DNA of 64,000 bases from Cymodocea nodosa (taxonomy: Eukaryota > Streptophyta > Magnoliopsida > Alismatales > Cymodoceaceae), in contig CM072335.1 of NCBI GenBank assembly GCA_036874045.1, forward strand, positions 7,708,001 through 7,772,000. The letters are read 5' to 3'. A model generated the notes under the pieces. That model saw only the letters and a list, made by a program, of their open reading frames with translations. It made no database searches and had not been told where the DNA came from. How positions within the stretch are numbered: position 1 is the stretch's first letter; the number at the start of each line of letters is the position of its first letter. The translations under genes and the position numbers were made by a program. Positions 10,339-20,619 of this stretch are shown piece by piece.

Positions 10339-12592
10339 TGTTTGGTTACCTAGCATGACACCAGAAAACTTGTTTGGATCTCTAGCAACGCACTAGAAAA
10401 ACTTGGATTTGCTAACTTCTGTTTTTACTTAGTTAATTTATCTTTATGCCTATTCTTTTTTTTTATATAGAAGTAAACAAACAACCTTTAATACAAGTTA
10501 GATATTAATTTCAATTTGTATTTTAACTACAAGTGCACAGTGTCTATTGTATTGGTGTGTAAGTACAAGTCGATCCCATAGAGAATTGCTTAAGAATTGA
10601 AAACTGTTCTGTTTGTTAGCAATCAAATTTATATCTTCAATAAGCCCTCCATTGAGTTAAAGTTAACTCAACGAACAAAGTTCGTTGAGTTATGACTAAC
10701 TCAACGGACTAACCTCGTGGACTTACGTTAACTCCACGAGCCTGTCTTTTCTTTTTAATACTGCTATTTACAGAGGAATTCAGCCAACCATTGGGCGGTT
10801 CCACAGATTGTAAATAACATCAATTAAGCTCTTTAATGTTAGTAAACACTGGATTTATCATTAAGTAATACTAACATTTAGATAATTCAAACAGTAACCA
10901 TTAAAATCTTTAAGTCTTTTGAACGAACCAATATCAGTAAACTGTAAAACTAAAACAAACATTAAACAATCACAACACTGACAAAGATAACATTAATCAC
11001 GATACAACACAAACAATATAACACTCAAATACAAAATACAAACACAGATAAATTGTTTTTGGTATTTTTGTTTTAATATGAACATGGAAATGGGTGAAAG
11101 GTGAAATGTAAAGTAATATCAATCGATAGTAAATACTTCTGTCACTACATACGACGCGATTACACCATTGAAAATTAAACCACTTACAATTCTGTCTCCT
11201 CTCCCTATAGAATCGCGAGTCTAGAATTGCAAGATGATCTCCTCTTCAGCATATAAGCATCAACCCGAAGCTAAGGCTAGAAGCTTTACAATCTCCTGAA
11301 ATATGAGTCGGCGCTTGGTGAAAATGGTTTCCCTTCCCGCGATGCGATCACTCCTCACAGTGGTTGTCAAGCACTATGTTTGGCTCAGAATCGACCCGAC
11401 ATCAGGAAAGTATCCTCACAGACCTCCGATGGTTGGTGATTATGGTAGTGGTAATGATGGTTGGTGTGGTACTTCAGAGAATTGCTGATACTGTCTGTAG
11501 AAAGCTCGATGCTCCTCCTTTGTACACACTGGCCATACCCATCGATCACACACACTTTACTTCTTTTTCTTCTTTTCTTTTATATTTCTTTAGTGGTAAC
11601 TGCTTCTGCTTGAATGGTCGGTTGGATTTCCTTCATTCATATTAACGACGATGATTTCTTCTCCCTTCGACGAGTGAATTCCTACGTGATACGTGCGATC
11701 GTGGTTTTTCCTTCCAACTATCCTGTTTCTGCAACTGCTACAGTGGCATATTAGAAAATAAATAGTCTGTGGAGTTATAGATAACTCAATGGACTTTCTT
11801 TGTTGATTTAACTATAAAACACGTGCATAACTTTAACTATCCGATGCTCAGGTGCATTTCGGATACTTACAAACTTAATTATTCGATGCTTAGATGCATT
11901 TCGGATACTTACAGATAACTCACCGATATATAATTTAAGTAAATCTACCAGATCTCGACACGTGTCAGCAGTAGTTTAATAATAAAAGAAACATTTCGGA
12001 GAGTTACAGGTCTAACTATCCGATGTTCAACTGCATTTCAGAGATAACTTACCGAAAATCCACTTAAGTCACTTTCCCAGAACATGACACTTGTCCACAG
12101 CTATTTTATAAATAAAAGGAGATTTCAGAGAGTTACACATATAACTAACCAATGCCCAACTGCAATTTCGAATAGTTATAGATAACTCACCAAAAGTTCA
12201 CTTAAGTCATGTGTTATGGTTTCGACACGTGTACTTTAGGAAATAATAAACTATTCTTTTAAAATATAATTGTTCGGCAGTTTAAAACATAACTATCTGA
12301 TACATGTCTGATATGTTAAACATAACTGTCTGAAATTTGTTCAGTATGTTAAACATAACTGTCCGAAATATCAGAAAATTCGGATACTTAAGAATTTCAC
12401 AGCCTGCAACTTACCGACAGTTCAAAAATGTACTAAATTAACATTAATTTCCCCAAATTAAGTAGATTCTTTAATTAAAGCTTATAATAGTGCAATTATA
12501 ACATAATGGCTTAATTCTCATATGATAAGCTAAATATTATGCAATTAACCATCATTTAACCGTTAATAGTATGCACTTTTTCATTCTAAACA
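10339..12592 (-). repeat. Inner gypsy 3' LTR (2,254 bp)
   Basis: Plus-strand ends are TGTTTGGTTACC and TCATTCTAAACA, i.e. TG...CA. A polypurine tract adjoins the right side (12,593-12,607) and the target duplication adjoins the left. It contains many inverted-repeat modules such as GTTAACTCAACGAAC/GTTCGTTGAGTTA (about 10,665-10,700) and GGAGAGTTA...TAACTATCCGA (near 12,000). It also carries a GC-richer segment (about 11,247-11,900) absent from the 5' LTR. Confidence 0.88.
11247..11900. other. LTR segment present in the 3' LTR only, with conserved antisense small ORF
   Basis: This part of the LTR is missing from the 32,892-34,467 LTR, which jumps from CTCCTCTT to ACAGATACTT. The related plus-strand LTR near 55.6-56.0 kb keeps it, so the absence is a deletion in the 5' LTR. 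A 61-codon frame antisense to the element (11,303-11,488) reads MSRRLVKMVSLPAMRSLL and is matched antisense in the other LTR (55,983-55,795) by MSWCLVKMASLPVTRSLL. Both end with PHRPPMVGDYG. Whether it is translated is unknown. Confidence 0.5.
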
Positions 12593-12607
12593 CTTCCCTC
12601 ATACTTA
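12593..12607 (-). other. Polypurine tract of the inner gypsy
   Basis: On the minus strand, AAGTATGAGGGAAG directly abuts the LTR start TGTTTAG. The plus-strand relative has AAGTATGGGGGAAG in the same place (54,917-54,930). This is the usual primer site for plus-strand DNA synthesis. Confidence 0.85.
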
Positions 12608-12639
12608 AATTTTACTAGTCCCTTAGCAAACTAAGATCT

Positions 12640-13900
12640 AATTAATGGGTCCTTCTAAAAGTGCTAGAATTAATTCTTCCCCCCTTTTTTCTTCTGTTCA
12701 GCATAAGAACTAGTATTATTATATAGATATTCTGTATGTTTCAGTAATCAACCTGCAAATATACTTAGAATATATGCAAATTACATACAAAGTATATCAT
12801 CATTACATTAGTATTAATTATCTTATCGTTTGTTCTTCTTTTCATCATCTACCATCCTGAATTTTCCAATAAGATTTCTAGAAGAAATTTCAACAACATA
12901 CGAATCAAAGTACAATCCCATTCAATATGATTAAGACAAGTAGAATAAAGAATTGTATCTCCATTAAACAACTTCAAAAGTCAATTCTCGATTCATATTT
13001 CAGCAATTCTAGATAACATAAAATATACTCGATTCATAAGATATCTATATTTCACAAAACACTTGTATCTTTTCAGAACATTATATGTATTTATTTATTT
13101 ATTTTTTATACTTTAAAAGTTAATTTGACAAGCTTAAATCATATAGGTGCTTTCTAATGTACCCATGTAACGAGCTTTTAGTCAATAATCCTAGATCTGA
13201 TCAAGATCTTAGGTTGCCAGATTTCAAGAGTCCCTTTTTAGGTCAACAATCCTTACATACTTATCTACTCAAGTACAAAATGCTCGTGATCAAATAAGTC
13301 AATAAACTCTCAAAGTTTTTTTTTTTTTTTTCTTTCTTCTTTTCTTTTTTTTTTCTCTTTTTTTTTCTTTCTTCTTTTCTTTTTTTTTCTTTCAAAATAC
13401 AAAAATAAAACAAAACATTAATCACATACTGTATATGTACGTATTTCATTAATACAGATGTAGTAATCACCAATCTCATATAGTCCTGCTTCTATTATTT
13501 ACTGAAAATATGAATCCCTAACAATAAGCTCATACCTTTTCTATAGTTTAATAAGATCTATACATAAATCATTCTACAAGTTTAATCAGTTAAATTAAAT
13601 GTATCTTTAATTATATGTGTTTCATTTAATCTAAAATTCACATCTCAGCTCCTTTAGATAAATTTTTTTATTTTATTAAGCATTCTGATTTCAATTTAAA
13701 ATCGTGAAACTATTAAACTCATGAAATTCAGAAAAAAATATAAGATACTATATCTAGATTTGCATAAATAGTAAATTCTATAGCATCTTATATAGCCTTC
13801 TAAATATAACATTCAAGCAGTTACAATTTATAAAAAAAAATTTACAATTTCAATTATCAGATATTTACAGCAAGTTCATTAAAATTTTCACTTTCCACAA
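12640..13900 (-). other. Conserved noncoding 3' block of the gypsy lineage, shared with Copia B
   Basis: No coding signal is visible, yet the sequence is well conserved in the plus-strand gypsy relative (about 53.65-54.85 kb) and in Copia B (about 41.98-42.98 kb). The best core is at 13,125-13,320. It contains GGTTGCCAGATTT, a twice-repeated GTCAACAATC-like phrase, and GCTCGTGATCAAA. The stretch also includes a long T-rich tract (13,315-13,393). Confidence 0.7.
13315..13393. repeat. T-rich low-complexity tract
   Basis: Almost pure T with regularly spaced C residues (CTTTCTTCTTTTC repeated). On the minus strand it translates to a meaningless Lys/Glu run. The related element has a short A-rich equivalent near 54,175-54,205, so the tract has expanded here. 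Confidence 0.85.
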
Positions 13901-13961
13901 AATTTTGTAGTACCATTTTAATTCCTTTAATTAACAAACTTACATGGCTGTTACTTTAATT

Positions 13962-13996
13962 ACCTCCCCCCCATACCTACATTTTGCATTGTCCTC
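13962..13996 (-). other. Internal polypurine-like motif with GGACAATGC phrase
   Basis: On the minus strand, TTGAGGACAATGCAAAATGT runs into AGGTATGGGGGGGAGG. The plus-strand relative carries the same at about 53,608-53,641. Athila/Tat elements commonly show a GGACAATG...AAGTNTGGGGGNGG phrase near the end of the coding region. It resembles the terminal polypurine tract and could be a second priming site. Confidence 0.6.
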
Positions 13997-14241
13997 AATG
14001 TAAAAGATTTGACAATAAATACAGTAATTGTAGTAGGCATGAATACAGTTTCGTTGATTTAGCACCTAACTCAACGAATGAGTTTAAATCTAAATTCAGG
14101 ATAAGTAATCAGTTACATACCTTGTTTCGTTTATATCTCCTTCTGCATATTCCGATTTTTGATTTTGAAAAACTTTTCATTCACAGATAAAAGTAGAATA
14201 TAAAACAAAATAACATTTAACAAATATTGATAAATTAGTGT

Positions 14242-14284
14242 CTTGTGTGGAACCCAGACTCCTATGCCTCTGGTGGCTCACAAG
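14242..14284 (-). other. Short hairpin downstream of the F-box ORF
   Basis: On the minus strand the sequence begins CTTGTG and ends CACAAG, with an inner CCAGA/TCTGG pair closing a GGCATAGGAG loop. The related element has a counterpart of the same 43-base length at 53,277-53,319 with the outer stem and loop kept. Its position about 160 bases after the F-box stop suits a 3' RNA structure, but function is unknown. Confidence 0.5.
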
Positions 14285-14447
14285 TAAGTCAATTGGTTTC
14301 CCAGAATAGATACCAACAAATTGGATTGATATTTTGTTTTTTTTCTTTCATAAAATAAAAATGAAAACTAAATTTTTATTTTTTATTTTTTTTTTCAAAA
14401 AATAAATGCAAAATACACACAACATTAAACACACAAAATCACACAGC

Positions 14448-15578
14448 TTAAGAACATGATTGAAAAGTAGAAATAAATGGAATAAACGTGTTAGTCCAAG
14501 TAAACTTTTTAGGCATAATTGCTATTAATTCTGTTTTAATGTAGTTCTTGTTCCTTCTTAATTTGTAAACGTATAATATATTATAAATTCCAAATACAAG
14601 TGTATTACCATTAATGATATGAAATGCAGAAAGGGATCCTTTTCGATTCCAGGATAATGTAGCAGTTTCTATTTCTACATCTATTTCAATATATTCCTCT
14701 TCCCACTTCCATTCATTTATGTCTTTTATAATCCATATTTGAAATTTCATCAATTCATCCCACCATCTTATTAGACATAAAGTAAGATCATCATATTCAT
14801 TATACCACATTCCTATTTGAATTTTATCAAATTCTGCAGATGGTGGTTTAGCTATTTCTCTCGGTATAGGTAAAATTTCTATATATTCATCATAACAGTC
14901 TATGCTCACTATGTATAAATCAAATCCAAATGCTATTGATATATCTGTGACTAGATATACATATCCATCAAGTATGACATGCATGTTGTTAATTAACGAT
15001 TTCTGTCCTAGATATATCATAATATTTTCAGTCCAAGATCTATTCAGAAAATTATACACACTTAAGCGTAAATCTTCACCCCAATTTCCTGTAGGTCTCC
15101 AATAATATAATTTTTCAGGAATTGTAGAATTTTTATCAGAAAATATTAAAGTCGACTCACAATTTATAGTTGGTACTTCATATTTATTAGGTATTCCTAT
15201 ATACCATTCTTCTCTTGTTATAGGATTTCTTATCAAAATATCTGGTAATAAACTTGCATACATTGGTCTCGTCTTGTATATGATTAATCCTTCATCCATC
15301 CCTATAATATGATTTATTCCTTCTAATATATTGGGTGGAATTCCAGTAGTTTCTTCCATAGGCAGATATTCATGGTTAATTGAACTACGACTAAATACCC
15401 TCCATATGAATCCATCTCTAATCTTAGTCATTTTTGCAGCTTGTAGTCCTTGAAAATATTTTTCTCCAATACAGTCTTTAATTTCCTTTGATACACAACA
15501 TAGCCTGCATAGATCTTTAGCTGACAAGTTACTCAGTATTTCCCTTAGTGCATCCAACGGTAATTGCGTCAATTCCAT
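14448..15578 (-). CDS. F-box/FBA-type protein carried by the gypsy element
   Basis: An uninterrupted 376-codon frame. Residues about 6-37 form an F-box (LPLDALREILSNLSAKDLCR followed by LCCVSKEIKDC), the module that binds SKP1/ASK in SCF ubiquitin ligases. Residues about 90-370 resemble the F-box-associated (FBA, beta-propeller-like) region of plant F-box proteins: blocks of beta-rich sequence with recurring W/Y (LIRNPITREEWY, LYYWRPTGNWGEDLRLSVY, FQIWIIKDINEWKWEEEYIE). Length is normal for this class. The gene lies between gag and the polypurine tract of the inner gypsy, in element orientation. A second element copy has the same gene at the same place (51,973-53,115), so it belongs to the element lineage and was not a chance neighbour. 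The first 57 residues of the two copies share about 49. It has no introns, as expected of a retro-captured host gene. The substrate of the protein cannot be inferred. Confidence 0.88.
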   Translation of the reverse strand: MELTQLPLDALREILSNLSAKDLCRLCCVSKEIKDCIGEKYFQGLQAAKMTKIRDGFIWRVFSRSSINHEYLPMEETTGIPPNILEGINHIIGMDEGLIIYKTRPMYASLLPDILIRNPITREEWYIGIPNKYEVPTINCESTLIFSDKNSTIPEKLYYWRPTGNWGEDLRLSVYNFLNRSWTENIMIYLGQKSLINNMHVILDGYVYLVTDISIAFGFDLYIVSIDCYDEYIEILPIPREIAKPPSAEFDKIQIGMWYNEYDDLTLCLIRWWDELMKFQIWIIKDINEWKWEEEYIEIDVEIETATLSWNRKGSLSAFHIINGNTLVFGIYNILYVYKLRRNKNYIKTELIAIMPKKFTWTNTFIPFISTFQSCS

Positions 15579-15790
15579 TTGTCGATTCTGTATAACACAA
15601 ACAAAAACTTAGCAGAAACAAACATTAACATAACTACTGCACACCCTCGTGGAATTAGGGCATAACTCAACAGATTAAGTTCGTTGAGTTAAGGACTAAC
15701 TCTACGATACTATTAACTATAAATAAAAACATATATATACAGATAGTTGCTTTAGATATGCTGCTTCATTCAGCTACCCTCCCAGAAGAG
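15579..15790 (-). other. Spacer between gag and F-box with CGTTGAGTTA inverted repeats
   Basis: About 200 bases precede the F-box ATG. They contain AGTTCGTTGAGTTAAGGACT and a matching arm ATAACTCAACAGATTAAGTT. The same motif class appears in the LTRs and before the F-box of the second copy (51,845-51,905). It may act as a leader or internal promoter region for the F-box ORF; this is inference. Confidence 0.45.
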
Positions 15791-15799
15791 GTATCAATT

Positions 15800-16990
15800 T
15801 CATTAACAATTCTATTGATAGGGTTAGGTATTGCTTGTATTGGCAATCCTCCAGTAGGTCTAACTTCCATTGATTCCTTCTGTCTAAGTGGTATATTTCT
15901 ATTCTGATTTTGAATTGCAACATTCCAAATACAAAATCTAGACGATTGTTTAATTGTTGGATTATCTTTTCTAATTTCTCTATTCTAGATCCTTGTTCTA
16001 GTAATGCTTCATAATTTATATTCTTCTCATTTACATTTTCTCCTTAGAAATTGTTGTTTCTCCAAGATAAATTCAGGTGATTTCTCCAATTAGGATTATA
16101 AGAATTTCCAAAGTTATCTTTCTGGTTTCTAGCATAAATAATATCTAAATCATTTATGTTTGCATTCTTTTCTGCTAGTTTTTGATTTAATGATAACTCT
16201 TCTATTTTCTTTGTTAATTCAGTTAATTTCACTTCAAGCATAGTACTTGAATCTATTTCATGCATTCCTCTTGGCAATATTCTTTTATCTACAATAGCTT
16301 CAGCTGAGTTTTCCCACTGTGCAATTCTTTTTGCAAAGTTTTCTAAATATGCCCATGCTTCTTCACTACAAAGTTTTAGAAATCCATTTTGACAAGTAGA
16401 TTCTAATAAAGATTTCGTTGAAACATCTATACCTTCATAAATTATACCTATTAATTGTGCTTTACTCATTGCATGATGCAGACATTGAGTTAGTAAATCT
16501 TTAAATCTTTCACCCTATTTCTAGAATGATTCACCCTATTTTTGGCTACACATTAATATTTCTTTTTTTTTAATCATTTGATGTGTTGGATAATATTTTT
16601 ACAGAAAAATAGAGCAAAATTCAGTCCAAGTAGAAATTGAATCAGGCGACAGAGTATATAACCATCTCTTAGCTGTGTCTTTTAAAGAAAAAGGGATATA
16701 TCTAAGTTTAATAGCATCTATACTCATGTTCGACATTTTCATCATTTGACAAACTTCATTAAATTCTCTAAGGAAATAGTAGGCATCCTCTCTTTCTAAT
16801 CCATGAAAATGTGGCAATTGACTAATATAATTAGATTTCAGTTCAAACCTATCTCCCTTAAAGTTTGGCAATCGAATACATAAAGGTTCATCAACTAATT
16901 CAGGATACAGAATTTCTCCTAATGGTTTTTCTACTGGAGCAGCCATCTCTACGTTCTCTTTTAAAGAAAGGTTAGCTACACCCCAAAGAA
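15800..16990 (-). pseudogene. Inner gypsy gag (retrotrans_gag), located 3' of pol
   Basis: The N-terminal part (about 16,600-16,990) reads EKPLGEILYPELVDEPLCIR, then FHGLEREDAYYFLREFNEVC and KDTAKRWLYTLSPDSISTW, the canonical retrotrans_gag core of Athila-type elements. Downstream, IGIIYEGIDVSTKSLLEST and the final YNPNWRNHLNLSW motif are the usual end of Athila Gag. Gag forms the virus-like particle. In known Athila elements it is the first gene after the primer-binding site; here it follows pol and the extra ORF. The plus-strand relative has the same order. Fossil with a few breaks. Confidence 0.82.
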
Positions 16991-17169
16991 TTTCGTTAAA
17001 GTCTAGTTCAGAAAATGTTTCAGTACTCCTCTGCGATGAAAATTCCTAGGTAGGTGTTCTTACTAATCGTTTAGTGCTTAGAGAACGAGTCCATGTGCTC
17101 ATAAATAAATAGCAGAAGATTAATTACATACTAGTTTGAAGCTTTCCATTCAGTAAATATTTGTTGACG

Positions 17170-17390
17170 GACGAAGTCGAATCAACTGCTTCTCCTTCTA
17201 GTTCCCCCAACACTTTCCTTCTTACTTTTAAAAGTGCTGGTAACTCGTAAATAACATTCTATTTTATATATATAATGCACATCTATAAAGTGAATAAATC
17301 TCGTTGCAAGAACGTGTCTTGCAACGTGCATCGTGGTTCCTGTTTTTATGGGTACATGTACCACTATTAATTTCAAATTTTGGTAATTGC
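17170..17390 (-). other. Small conserved ORF upstream of gag
   Basis: A short frame begins MKLIVVHVPIKTGTTMHVAR and ends GGTRRRSS. The plus-strand relative has a frame of nearly equal length and matching sequence (50,122-50,313: MKLEVAHVPIKIRTILHVTR ... GTRRRSS), also just before gag. It may be a leader peptide, part of an intron-like leader for a gag transcript, or simply conserved noncoding DNA. No domain is recognised. Confidence 0.4.
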
Positions 17391-18060
17391 TAAGTCGACA
17401 AAGTTTCGTTCGTGGTTAAAAGAATAACTGTTCTGCTTAATCCACGAACTAACCTCGTTGAGTTACAGATAACTCAACGGAACACTGTCGGTTACTGTTG
17501 CTAACTCCACAGACTAACTTCATTGAGTTACAGATAACCCAACAGAGTGACCTTATGTTAAATTACTAACCTCGTGGAGTTAAGCTTAACTCAACGAACT
17601 TACTTCGTTGAGTTAACACTTAGCAACTTCTAAGTTTACTCCTCGTAAGTACCTCTCTGCCTTTTTTTTTTTTTTCATTCTGCTAATTGAAATAAAGTTA
17701 AATCTATGTCATTAATGCATCATTCTACTCAAAATTCATTTAAATCTGAACATTATATAAATATTTAACTTGCAGATCATTTTATGTTATGCAGAATTTA
17801 CATTTTACCTTGCAGCATGCAGAAATTTTCAAGCATCTATTATTTAATCCTATCATTCAGCAAATTGTACATCTTTTTAAACATTCATGCATAATGTTCC
17901 ACAAATTATATAACATTCAATAAATTCCATTCATTTCACATTCAAAACACGTATGAAAAGTACATCTGAAAAATTTATATTCATTAATATGAATCGATTT
18001 ATATTACAAGTACATCAGACAATTTTCATACAATTCTATATAAGTAGACGAACAATATAA
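17391..18060 (-). other. Spacer with CGTTGAGTTA inverted repeats between extra ORF and gag
   Basis: No coding signal. Between about 17,440 and 17,640 at least five arms of the type CGTTGAGTTA/TAACTCAACG occur in alternating orientation. The same array precedes gag in the relative at 49,870-50,050. The remainder is AT-rich. Confidence 0.55.
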
Positions 18061-18065
18061 TTTAG

Positions 18066-18670
18066 TCTCTATTCCTAAGTTCATCTACTTCCTTCTAGAG
18101 TTTTTCTAATTGAAGTTCTAATTGATTAATTCTCTCTACAACTCCTGTTATTCCTCTAAAAGGTACAACTATCTCTGCAGCTACAAAATTTTCTTTCACT
18201 GAAATGGTTCTTGATCTGATCGAAGGCCCCATCATTGCTGCTCGTGCCAACGACTTAAATGGTGGAACTGAAGGTCCTGGCTGTTGTTCCTTAGGAACAG
18301 GTCTTTCAGTAGTTGGTTCCTCCTGTTCTCCTGCTTGTTGCTGCTGCCATATTTCCCAACTTCCACGACCAACAATGTGCCTTTTGAACCATAATCTGGC
18401 TTTGCGCTGGATTAGCTTTAGGGATACTTTATTGTTCGGCCTGATTTTTCTTTCTTTACTAATTGCAATTTCTGTTGCTACTCTGATTCGTGTCTTCATT
18501 ATCTGGGGTATTTGTATACCACAATCTACTAACATTCTTCTTAATCTAAAAAGTTCAGATTCTATCTTCTGTAACTCTTTTTCTCTTGTTGTATTCCGAA
18601 TCTTCTACCGCGTGTGCCATTCTTCTGATTCCTTTAGAAAATATGTTGTGTCAACTGCATCTTCCTAGAA
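18066..18670 (-). pseudogene. C-terminal part of the extra 3' ORF of the inner gypsy
   Basis: The frame contains basic and Gln/Pro-rich sequence (IWQQQQAGEQEEPTTERPVP) and ends with a coiled-coil-like stretch (GVVERINQLELQLEKL then KEVDELR). The end matches the end of the plus-strand gypsy ORF (49,330-49,421). There it is attached to a region homologous to the Copia B 3' ORF, with similarity to the plant Transposase_32/Athila-ORF group as I remember it. In this copy the conserved Transposase_32-like core is missing. Its role in the element is not known. Fossil. Confidence 0.55.
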
Positions 18671-19250
18671 CTCAGGTGTCATATTCCTCATCGTGGAGTT
18701 ACACAATAGCACAGAATCGCTCTGATCTCTACTATTCTAAATTCTAAATGGTTTGCCAGATAATGCCCCCAAAACCCGAGGTTTTAGTTTAAATAAGCCC
18801 TAAGTTTAGGTGGGTAATCGGGTCATTTCCCGAACCAATTATTGCTCTCTCATCCGCTGTCTTAGCTACAGTACTCCGTTGAGTTACAGTTAACTCAATG
18901 GAATAAGCTCGTTGACTAACTCAAAACTCAATGGAGTAAGCTCGTTGAGTTAAGCATAATTCAACGGACTTCCCATACAAACAAATATAATAATAAAAAT
19001 ACTTAAGATAATAGTTTTTCTATTTTTTTACAGGTTTAACCGATACTATATTTCGGTCAGACCTAATTTTTTTCCAATTGAACCGATACTATGTTTCGAT
19101 AAAACCAACATTTTTTTACTAAAAATTAATATACATATTTTTATGTTCCGATCATACCGATGGATCCAATCGGTTGAACTGCAACAATTTTTATATTTTA
19201 TAATATTTTTTTTTATTTTTTATATATACATAAAAACTAATTTCTTACTA
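18671..19250 (-). other. Spacer after integrase with repeated inverted motifs
   Basis: Contains CGTTGAGTTACAGTTAACTC and GTTGAGTTAAGCATAATTCA (about 18,872-18,965). A repeated phrase of the type TAACCGATACTATATTTCGG and GAACCGATACTATGTTTCGA follows at about 19,028-19,105. No ORF of note. Confidence 0.5.
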
Positions 19251-19259
19251 AGTAAAGCT

Positions 19260-20400
19260 CGAGTAGTCCTCTACTCTGACTTCTTCTATAATTCCAAATG
19301 AGCTTTTTGGTGTTTTCAGAATAGGTCTAAGTCTTTGTCCATTTACTTTAAATATATTCTGATTTTTAGGATTTTCAATTTCAATAGCTCCCCATAAGGA
19401 TAAATATTTCGAACTATGTAAGGTCCTGCCCATCTAGATCTTAATTTTCCTAGATGGTTATGGAGTCTAGCCATATAAAGATATACTTCTTGTCCTATTT
19501 CAAAGCTTTTTGAAATAATTTTTCTATCATGCCAGAATTTCATTTTCTCTTTTTCTCTTACAGTCTTCGAATAAGCTTCATTTCTAAATTCTTCTAATTC
19601 AATTAATTATATTTTTCTATTTTCAGCAGCTTGATTTAAATTAGTGTTCAGAGTTTTTAATGCCCAATAAACTTTATGTTCTATTTCAGCTGGTAAATGA
19701 CAACTTTTTCCATATACTAGCCTAAAAGGTGACATACCTAAGCTTGTCTTATAAGCAATTCTATAAGCCCAAAGTGCATCTATCAATCTATTAGCCCAAT
19801 CTGTTCTAGTAGGATTTACTACTTTTTCTAAGATTAACTTAATTTGTTTGTTTGCACTTTCTATTTGTCCACTTGTTTGCGGATGATATGATGTTGCAAT
19901 TTTGTGGTTTATTCCATATTTCTTCATTAAGGCTTCAAAACTTCTATTACAGAAATGAGTTCCTCTATCACTGATAATAGCTTTAGGTATTCTAAATCTG
20001 GCAAATATATTGGTTCTTATAAATTGTATTACCACTTTGTTGTCATTAGTTTTTGTAGGAATAGCTTCTATCCATTTAGATACATAATCCACCCCCAACA
20101 ATATGTAATTAAATTGATTAGACATAGGAAATGGACCCATAAAATCTATTCCCCACACATCAAAGATTTCAACCTCAACAATAGGATTAAGAGGCATCAT
20201 ATTCCTCTTTGATATTCTTCCTATTTGTTGACATCTTAAACAACTTAAGTAATATTTATGAGCATCTTTGAATAGTGTTGGCCAATAAAACCCACATTGC
20301 AGAATTTTTGCAGTAGTTTTCCCTGAACCAAAATGCCCTCCACAAGCTTGGTCATGACAGAAAGACAATATGCTTGGATATTCAGTTTCTGGAACACACC
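19260..20400 (-). pseudogene. Inner gypsy integrase
   Basis: The zinc-binding region shows the H-H-C-C pattern in [14 protein letters not shown] ... [10 protein letters not shown]. The catalytic core has [21 protein letters not shown] and GQIESANKQ, the D-D-E residues of retroviral-type integrases. The segment [20 protein letters not shown] is diagnostic of Athila-type elements. A short C-terminal part follows. Function: insertion of element cDNA into the genome. Fossil. Confidence 0.88.
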
Positions 20401-20619
20401 TCCTTAAAAGCAGATCAGGACATTTCTTAAATAAGTATGGGTCTTCCCAATAGTAATATTTTACTATTGAGAAAAATAATTTCTTATCTTGTCTATTCCA
20501 ATCCTTAGGTGTTAGACCAGTAACTAAGTAATTAACTATGTTTGCATACCAAGGTATTGTTTTGATGGTCATTAATTGTTCATCAAGAAAATTATCCTTA
20601 ATTTCAATATTTGATTTTT

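Noticed and set aside
13261-13479. A 72-codon Lys/Glu-rich frame on the minus strand
   Set aside because: It is only the translation of the T-rich low-complexity tract.
18204-18668. 154-codon plus-strand frame with Cys-rich segment
   Set aside because: It is antisense to the extra ORF of the inner gypsy; the other strand gives the sequence shared with the second copy.
19955-20212. 85-codon plus-strand frame, also present at 36,196-35,939
   Set aside because: It is antisense to the integrase core. Its apparent conservation follows from integrase conservation.
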